Source: Elmis aenea (Eukaryota > Arthropoda > Insecta > Coleoptera > Elmidae). Taken from it: a stretch of 64,000 nt of DNA. The notes below the pieces were generated by a model. It worked only from the letters and a program-made list of their open reading frames with translations, was not told the DNA's origin and searched no databases. The stretch is taken from the NCBI GenBank assembly GCA_947652605.1, contig OX393577.1, positions 27,841,466-27,905,465 on the forward strand, read 5' to 3'. Positions 50,701 through 59,700 of this stretch are shown in pieces; position 1 is the first letter of the stretch; each line of letters begins with the position of its first letter. The translations under genes and the position numbers were made by a program.

Positions 50701-53700
50701 TGTTTCAAAATTACCGCTGTCAAACATCACGGCCTACTCGAAAATATTACGTTGCCGGAATAATTTACAATAAAATCGCAATAACTCGAAAAATATTAGT
50801 TTTAGATATGAAACATGGTTAATGTTTTTGAAAGACAATCAAATTTTCTACAAGACTGTGTAAAAATATACAGGGTGTTGTATTTAAGAAAAATGAGTTA
50901 TCAATGTTTAAAGTTTCACGGGTTTGTCCAAACGTAAAAAACACCCTGTATAGTATTTTAAAAATGTAGCTAGTGCAAAGTGTTAAATAATCTATTGTCA
51001 ATATAATTTTCAAACGAAATTCTACTGCCTTTTTAAATAACTTAATAGTTGAAAAAAATTGAAAGTGCTGTATCGCTCAAAATTTTCACAAAAATGTAAA
51101 TTTTACGAAAACGGTTGACTTTAGACCCACATAACCTTAAACATTTTTTAAAGTAAATAGTAAGAGGAATCCAAAAATGTAAAAATATACAGGGTGTTCC
51201 ATTTAAAATTTCAAAGTTTGAGTCCGTTTCCGGTTGAACCGGAAGTCGTATTGCAACCTTAATATTTTCATCGAATCAAAAAAGTACCATAACGCTCAGG
51301 TACAAAATTTCATTGTTCTATCTGCAATGGTGTTCTAGATATTTGTCTGTTTCCATACTTTTGCGCATCCCTGTATAGTCCCAGCCAAGACGAATTATTC
51401 GATAGCTCTGTTATTAGTAATAATATTAAAAAAAGTTAAATATAAAAGTAGTTTGCTATCATTTACTACATAACCTAAAATTATTTTCAATTATACACAG
51501 TGTTTTGTTTTTGCGCTCTGATACTAAACATGTTTTTTTTTATATAGAACACTCTGTATATTTTGTAATTTTTAGATGTAAAATTAAATTATCTTTCAAA
51601 AATATTATAGGTTGTTTATGTCTAAAATAAACCGTTTTTGAGTTATTAACGTTTTTTTTTAAATTTTGACAGATGCAGACCTTTATAAAAATATTTATAT
51701 TTATTAAGATAACAACACTAGAGCAATTTACTCTGGTAATTCATTAGACAATAGTGCTATAGTAATTGTTGACTGGTTACATTTTTAAAATAATATACAG
51801 GGTGTTCGTTATACTCGGTCCATTTCGCTAAACTTTAAACGCATGTAAGTCATTTTTTTTTAATGGAACACCCCTATATATTTTTACATTTTCTTGTAGA
51901 AAATTTAATCATCTTTCAAAGTTGTTTAGCATGTTTTATGTCTAAATATAATACTCTAGGATTTATTTCGTTTCTTATGATTATTTGCAAGTATTTTACC
52001 TAAAATATCGGTAGTAGCCTTTGAAAATACAAAACAATTTGTATGTACTGTCAACCAGAACAGTTAATCGGCACAATTTAAACTATTATGCCACTAAAAA
52101 TCCATATGTTTTAAGAACTGTAGATACACAGCATTCTGGTGTTATTTGGTGCCATTTATGCTGTGTATCTAGAGTTCTTAAAAAATATGGATTTTTAGTG
52201 GCATAATAGTTTAAATTGTGCCGATTTACTGTTCTGGTTGACAGTTCATACAAATTGTTTTGTATTTTCAAAGGCTACTACCGATATTTTAGGTAAAATA
52301 CTTGCAAATTGACAGAAGGTCCATTTTCAATTTAATATCTATCGGATTTTGAATTTAATTTTCTATCAGAATCAATAAAAAAAAGTATGCTGTTTAAAAA
52401 AATAGTTGACTCGCCAGTCTGACATATTTCATTGCAGAAAAAAACATTTGAACGTCATTCCATAAAGAATTTTCCACGGTTTACAAAAATATAAGGTTTG
52501 TGGGGGTTTCCTCCTAAAATAACAAAGGTATAGGGGTGCGACAGTCAAACTGAATCACTCTGTATAATTTTGGAACAACAATTTTCCATTCATCTAAATA
52601 TACTGGCAAGAGTTTATTGCGTAACTACAATAGCTTATAGGCAGTAGGCACCCAACATTAATAAAATATGAGTACTTATTAGACAAAACTATGGCACTCA
52701 AGAAAAATAATTTAAATATTTCATTTGAAAACCTCATTACATTAAAAAATACCACAACGTACCTACACTATACTTTTATTAAGTCGCTCCGTCTATTAAA
52801 AATAATTTGCTTAAGAAGACCGTTCATAAATCGACATAAATTTATTTTTTATCGTACTTTAATGCAACAGCAACGTATTTTTATTTTTAAATTAAAACAG
52901 TTACAACAGATCATAAATTATTAACTACTTTTTTCATTCATTCAGGGTGCATCTTTTCCAACAGTAGGTACCTCTATAAACGTATTTATAATAAATTAAT
53001 CGAGTCGTTCTAATTCACGTTTTAAAGCACATCGATGAGCTTGTGTTGAAATTGGACGCATGGGGAGAACTTTCAACAAACAGAACATTCTGATTCGAGA
53101 TGTTAATTCTCTTATTCGTTTGTCAGACAATATATTAAAAATAAAAACGTATTATGTTTTGTTTACATTAAAATCCTTCAAGGTTATTATTGTGTACGAT
53201 TTATTTATAAAAATAAATAATTACAAATGTCATTTAAATTTATAACTGCAAAAAATTCAACCTATATTAAATTTAAAATATCATATGTCACAACTAGCAC
53301 AATTTGAATAACTTTTTAAATAACATTAACATTTAATCATCCTACGAAAATTTCCCAAAAACTGCACAGGGCAAAATGATGATATTTTGAAACATAATCA
53401 TTTTTTGAATATCATTTATTTGCCTTTGTCGGAATCGTACCTCAATTGAAATTGCAATTCTTATTTAAAATTTAGATTGCGTGAAACAGTATACGTAATA
53501 ATAAATATAATTAGCTGTAAACATTTATAAACCAAATGAGCCCTACTTCAATTATTTATATTGAATACAGTGGACCTTCGACCGGTTCGATGTTCGAACA
53601 ACTCGAAATTCGAACAAAAATTCGAGGTTTTTAAACTCGAAAGTCGAACTAATCTCGATAATGCATTCTCTTTTATAAGCGTTTTATTTATTTATTTCAG

Positions 53701-56700
53701 CTAATTTAATATAGGTACTCTTTAATATCCATTCATTATGGCACCAAAAAAGTTACTAGAGGTGACAAGCCTAAGAAAAAAATCGTAATTTTTACGATAA
53801 TTATTATTGGATAAATTTTATGAGTCTAGAATGGATTCATCCAATTTATATAATTTCTTATGGTGAAATATAACTCGAAAGTCGAACAACTTGAAAATTG
53901 AACCTTGGAACGTATTGTGTTGGGCTGTTGGGATTCGAAGATCTACTGCAATGATGTCCAACCGACCGCTCGTGGGCTCCTGCAGTTGTCTTTTTTCTAT
54001 GGCTCCTGCGCGCGGGCTCTTAGAGCAAGCAGAAGGTACACTTATAGAGTTTCTATTTAAAAGCCTTCACAAACGAACATTTCCCATCAATAAAAAAGAT
54101 GACAGAGGACAAAAATTATCAGCCACAAACGCACATTGATGATCTTTAATTGCTGTTCACTGCCAACCAAAATTTTGTGCCGACCCTCAGAGGCCAACGC
54201 GTTTTATTGAAATATTTAATGTTTAGTATATTTTATTAAAACTGTAACTGCTTACCAAAACAAATTTTAAAAACCGACACCAGGAAAAGTTGAGGTTCAC
54301 CTTTCCCTACAAGCCAGTAAAATCGTAAAGTAGGCTCACAACGGCCAACAAAATACTGGAACATTTAGTACAGATATGTCCGTGACTCAAATGTCTAGTC
54401 ATTGGCTCCTAATGAACGACCGCCATGACTCAAACCTCGAGTCAGTGGCAGTGAACGTGTTAAAGACGAATTTGATAGACGTTTTTAGGATGTAGATGTA
54501 AAGGGAATTGAACCACTATTATTAATTTTGCCATTTTCACGTAAGTTACACTTATGCAAAAGTTTATGTTCGTCGTTTACCGAGAAAACAAAATTTCAAT
54601 TTTACAAAATGACATCCGACTAAAATGGAAATGGTGGTTTTTTGGCTCTTAACGGTCCCTGTCATTTATTAGAATCTTATAAAATGCGCGGAAAAGAAAA
54701 ACTAATTTTTTGCTGTATTGCTCCTTCATACCTCTGCAAAATTGCAATTTCGCAGCTAAATATCATCAAAACCAAACAAAGGATGGTCTTACCTATAAAC
54801 ATGGTAATGATATTTTTAAAATAGCAATATCTCCCTCCTTACGAACCAGATTTTAAAATACTATCTGAAAATACGCAAAAGCAAGTTTCACACAAATTAC
54901 AAATATGTTGTAATTGTATTTAATAAAAGTTTTTTTGGTTGAAATGCCTACTTTTTGAGTTTTCTTTTTTTGCCATGAAGAGGGAGGGGGAAATGGCTGC
55001 GATTAAGTAGCCAGTCAAAGTTTTGAAATAGTTAAAGTAGCCACCAGCCTTAAAAAGGTTGGACATTACTGGCCTACTGTATATGGTTAATACTTAATCA
55101 GGTGGCAAAAGTTATTTTTAATTAATATTTTTCAATGCAGACCGAAATTATTGTTTTTGTCACTGATTTATAAGCATATGAACTTCTAATCAGACTTACA
55201 GCTTTATTTCTAAATCAGTTTATATTACGACAATTTGATGCATGAAATTGCCGATATACAGGGTATTTCAGGAGAAATAGTAAATATTTTAGGAGCTGGT
55301 AGTATGGACCATCTTGAGTAAAAAAGTATATATAAACAGTGTCCAATTCTTAATAGTTAGGAAGATACACCTGTTTACTCATTTTTGGTAGACGTCGCTT
55401 TTCATCCATCCCCACAGACAAAAATCGAATGGGGTAACCTTGGTGGCAATTAACCTGACCATACCGACCGATCGATCTTTCTGGTAATATTAGAATTAGA
55501 TAATGTGTCACCTGACGGCTAGCATGTGCAGTTACACGTGGTATTGTCAGGTAAGTTCGAGAGTGCATTGCAGTTGGTGGTGGGATTTTTTAACATCTAC
55601 TTATTGTTAGAACTATTGCTAATTATTCGTGTATTGTATAATTTATCTAATCAATAAATGCAATAATCAAAATTTCGTGAGGCTTTTTAAGGTTAACATT
55701 CCAACAGCTATCTTCCTAACCATTGAGAATTAGACACATGTTTATATGAACTTTTTTACTCAAGATGGTCCATACTACCAGCTCCTAAAATATTTACTGT
55801 TCTTCTGAAACACCTTATATTTTAAAACATCTTTGCACACCACCCTCCCTATTAAAATATGTAAAATAAGTTGACTTCAGTTTCTGCGAAAGCAATTGTT
55901 CATTAAATCATGATTTTGACAGTCTGTTTTGTGTGATAGTTGTATTTCGTAGGTTATAATCCCTTTTCACCGGTAGCATGAAGACAAAACAAGTTGGTGA
56001 AATTAAAGCACATTGCTACGTTATTTCTTGCAGTTGTTTAAATTATTCTTTTGTAATAAAACAAACTATTGTAAATAGACTTTATTTAATTGTATACTGT
56101 GAAACTAGCTTGCTGGAGATGTTTTGGATATATGCTCTAACAGGATGAAATAATAAAATGGAAACATTAAAATACAATCACTAGAAATCTCGATACTCTA
56201 TTCTTGATATTTATTTAAAGTTATTTTGGTAAATGGTGATAAATTAGTCACTAAGTCGGTTTGTAAGCAACGGCTAATTGAATTTTCATGCGCGTGGTTT
56301 TTCAATTAGTTTAAGCAATTTATGTTTTAAATTTTCTCAGTAACGATTTTTTTTCGTTTTATATGTAATAGAAGTTTAAATGGTACAAATTTCACAACTT
56401 ACTTAATAAATTCTACCTACATAGTTCATTGTACTTCAAATTTTGTCGCCTGTAAACAACAGTTAACGACAAGGTTTTGAAACGTTCGTTACTTTACACC
56501 TCGCATGTAGTTTGCGATGTATCTGTGTGAATGTATAATGTTTTAAAGTTTTAAAAGTATTTATAAATTGTTTGCCAACATATGTTCGAAGTATAAATAA
56601 CATCCGGATTTTAAATGAAGTAGACACTGGCGGTAGGCCATATAAGGAAGACCATTTCTATATGCAAGATATTCTGATAGACGCGGTCTTCTGATTTAAT

Positions 56701-59700
56701 CTATCACTTAAGTTATTACAAATTTTGACGTTAGCTCATTACAAAACATAATACAATTTGTCAAGTCATCGACAGTATTTTTGTTTTAAAAATGACGAAT
56801 GTTTACTTATAGTAACGAGAAGTGTGTTTATGCAACCTCATAATATACTTGACATTTATTGAAGCCATTTGCAAATTTTTTAACAGTATCAGAATTGTTT
56901 ATAAAAGCAAATCAAAACACATGCAACACAGTTGCACTTGCTGTCAAAAGCATCTTATCAATTAGTAGAATATATTAAGTGCAGACAGAGTGCAGTTAAC
57001 AGCCTAAACAATACTTGGAAAACAAGTTTTCAACGTTTCTGAATAGTTGACTCATAAATACAAACAATTATTTGTTTAATCAAGCCTATACGCTAAACTT
57101 AAAAAGCAAAATTACATAATGTTCGCATTTTTATAATATAAACCATAACTATTGTGAAATCTAAAAACCATTTGTTTCGAAAAATTAAACTTACTGGTAA
57201 GAAAAGACGTTTTCTTTGCGAAATGTATTTTCCCTATTCCATTTTTCTTGTTTTCATGTCCCTCTGCTACAATAAACAAATCTGAAAGTAAAATAAACGC
57301 ATTAATTAGTGCATCAGAAAAAGCAACTTATTAAAAGTTCAAAGTGCGTTAATGTTAAAAAGTTTTAAAAAAGTTTGAACGTTGTTTGTAATTGAAAGGT
57401 TTTTATAGTTTTTTTTTAAGAACGGTTTTTTTTATTAAAGAAAAATATGTTCAGCGAATTATAAGAAGTTATACATAACAAAGTATGGCTTACAGTAAGA
57501 AGGTATAAAATAAACTAACGAAAAAAAACTTTACGCGTTGCAAATCTTTCACTTTTTATAAAGGTTAGTTTTTGATTTTGTTTGTTTCTTTTCAAAGTTG
57601 GATTCAATAACGATTGTGCACTAATATGTTCGTTGAACTAAAAAAAAACGATAGAGGACTTAATTAATCTGCAAATTGGCACTACAAATATGGATAAGAG
57701 TAACGTGAAATCTTTGAGCAAATTTTAGGAAAAAAGTACAGTAAACACCGCTTATTGCGATTACTTTTGTTTGTAGACTTAGTCGCTTTACAATCAGGGC
57801 TCGAAACCGAAAAAAAATTTGGTTAACGGTTAACCGAAATCGAGAACTTTATTTTTATAACGGTTTTTGTTGAAAAACCGGTTTTATTCGTAAAAAACCG
57901 GTTTAGTGTAAAAAACCGATTTAAATTATAAACCGGTTTAAAAAACCGGTTAAATTAACCGATTTTTAAAATTATTTAGATCAGGAATGCAAAGTATGAA
58001 ACGATATTATTTATTTATAATTTTATAATAATAAACAAGATGATTTACCCGGCGTTGCACGGGCGATTACAATTTTAATTACTTTTTTAACTTGAATAAG
58101 CCCAATAATTCCAAATCATACACAAATGACATACTCTTTTCATTTTCTTATAATTCATTAAAAATTGAATAATAACTCAAATTTATTTTCTTTCGTCTTG
58201 TTTCAATTAAAAATGTACTAATAAAAATAATACTTCATGTACATTTATTACTAATTGTATACAAAACAATCTTTACTTGAGAAATACACCGCGCCGTATC
58301 GTGTTTTGACCAGGTATTTGCCGACGTAAGATCGAATCCCGTCGAAGTAATTTTTTTTTTTTAAATTGGTAATATGTGCTTGTACTTAAAGTTTGGCGTT
58401 AGATCTGCAAGGTCCTAAATAGTAACTGTGCAAAATTTGGTCCCGATCGGTCAACGGACCTAGGATTCCATAGCGAACAAACAAACACACAAACAAGCTC
58501 TTTTATATATGTAGATAGATGTACAATCAAGAGTTCAGTAATGACTTTTGGTAAACTAATCGCATATAATACAGATTTTGTATTTTTCATCGTAATTTTT
58601 ATTAAAAAAAGATGTCAAAAAAAAACGGTTTTTTATTATTTTGGTTAAAGGTTACCGTTTTTTTTTGCCTTAAAAATTACGGTTTCGGTTTCGGTTAAAA
58701 ATCACTTTTTCTGACAAAAAATATCGGTTAACCGGTTTTTTAAACCGGTTTAAAAAACCGGTTTCATGCCCTGCTTTACATGATGGAATTTAAAATCTTA
58801 AGACCAATACAATCTGTTCAATTAAACTGTGTTTTATTACTTATTATTATAAGCAAATTAACAAAAACAATTGCGAAATGTAAGATAAAAATCAACGTTG
58901 CCATGAAAGGAATAATAATTGACTTTATTTTATTTCGACTCGTGCTATTCTGTTACCCTTTTAACGGTAACATTAAAACAAATGTAATGCGAAATTAAAA
59001 TGGTCATGCTAATTGTTAGTAGGTACGTATATGAATGTATTTATACCTTTTACTAAGAAATTAGCAAAGAGAATTTTTAAATATTTGCATAAGCTGATTT
59101 ACAATATTTCTATTGAACAGTTATTTTTTTAATTTAAAAGTGATAAAACGTCCAACTTAAATATCTTTCATCGAAGGTGTTCAGACTGCAAACCACGATT
59201 TTCAATGCAAAAGCGACATTCAGATAACATTGATTTGCTTTATTTTGACAGAAGCTCTAAATCAGGGGTGGGCAAATGCCGGCCCGCGGGCCTGATGCGG
59301 CCCGCGACTGCATCCAATCCGGCCCACCGCATGAACACTTGTTGAATTTGACGAAGGAGGAATTATATTCAGAGTTTGAGGGGTTCTGAAAACAATTGGG
59401 GCTTGGCAAAAAAAATAGCACCCCTCCCATTTAAATTTATTCCGGCCCGCGTCATCATAACTAATTTTTATCGGGCCTTCTGCAGAAAAAAATTGCCCAC
59501 CCCTGCTCTAAATAATATCTCCAAGTGCTCTTTTTATTGCCTTGCATCTGTTGGATGTTTTGAGGCACCTTAATATTAATATGATTATTTCAATTTCACA
59601 TTGCATTTGTTTTAACGTCACCGTTTAAAGAGCGACAGGATAGACAAGCAAGTCTCGAAATAAAACAATTAAAGTCAGTTCTTGGTTTTTTCATGGCAAG

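Larger units (their letters stand above)
45439..57194 (-). other. Intron 2 of the large EGF gene
   Basis: An 11.8-kb intron, largely the transposons listed above. 45640-45900, 46280-47090, 48790-49530, 52500-53550 and 55830-57190 show no recognised feature. 48370-48780 contains several short frames with plausible splice borders but no assignable product. Confidence 0.55.

Noticed and set aside
49898..51013. Two near-identical 64-codon frames on opposite strands
   Set aside because: They are the two arms of one palindromic transposon and have no start context, domain or conservation signal.
52021..52271. Mirrored 61-codon frames on both strands
   Set aside because: They are the arms of a 327-bp hairpin; the mirrored frame follows automatically.
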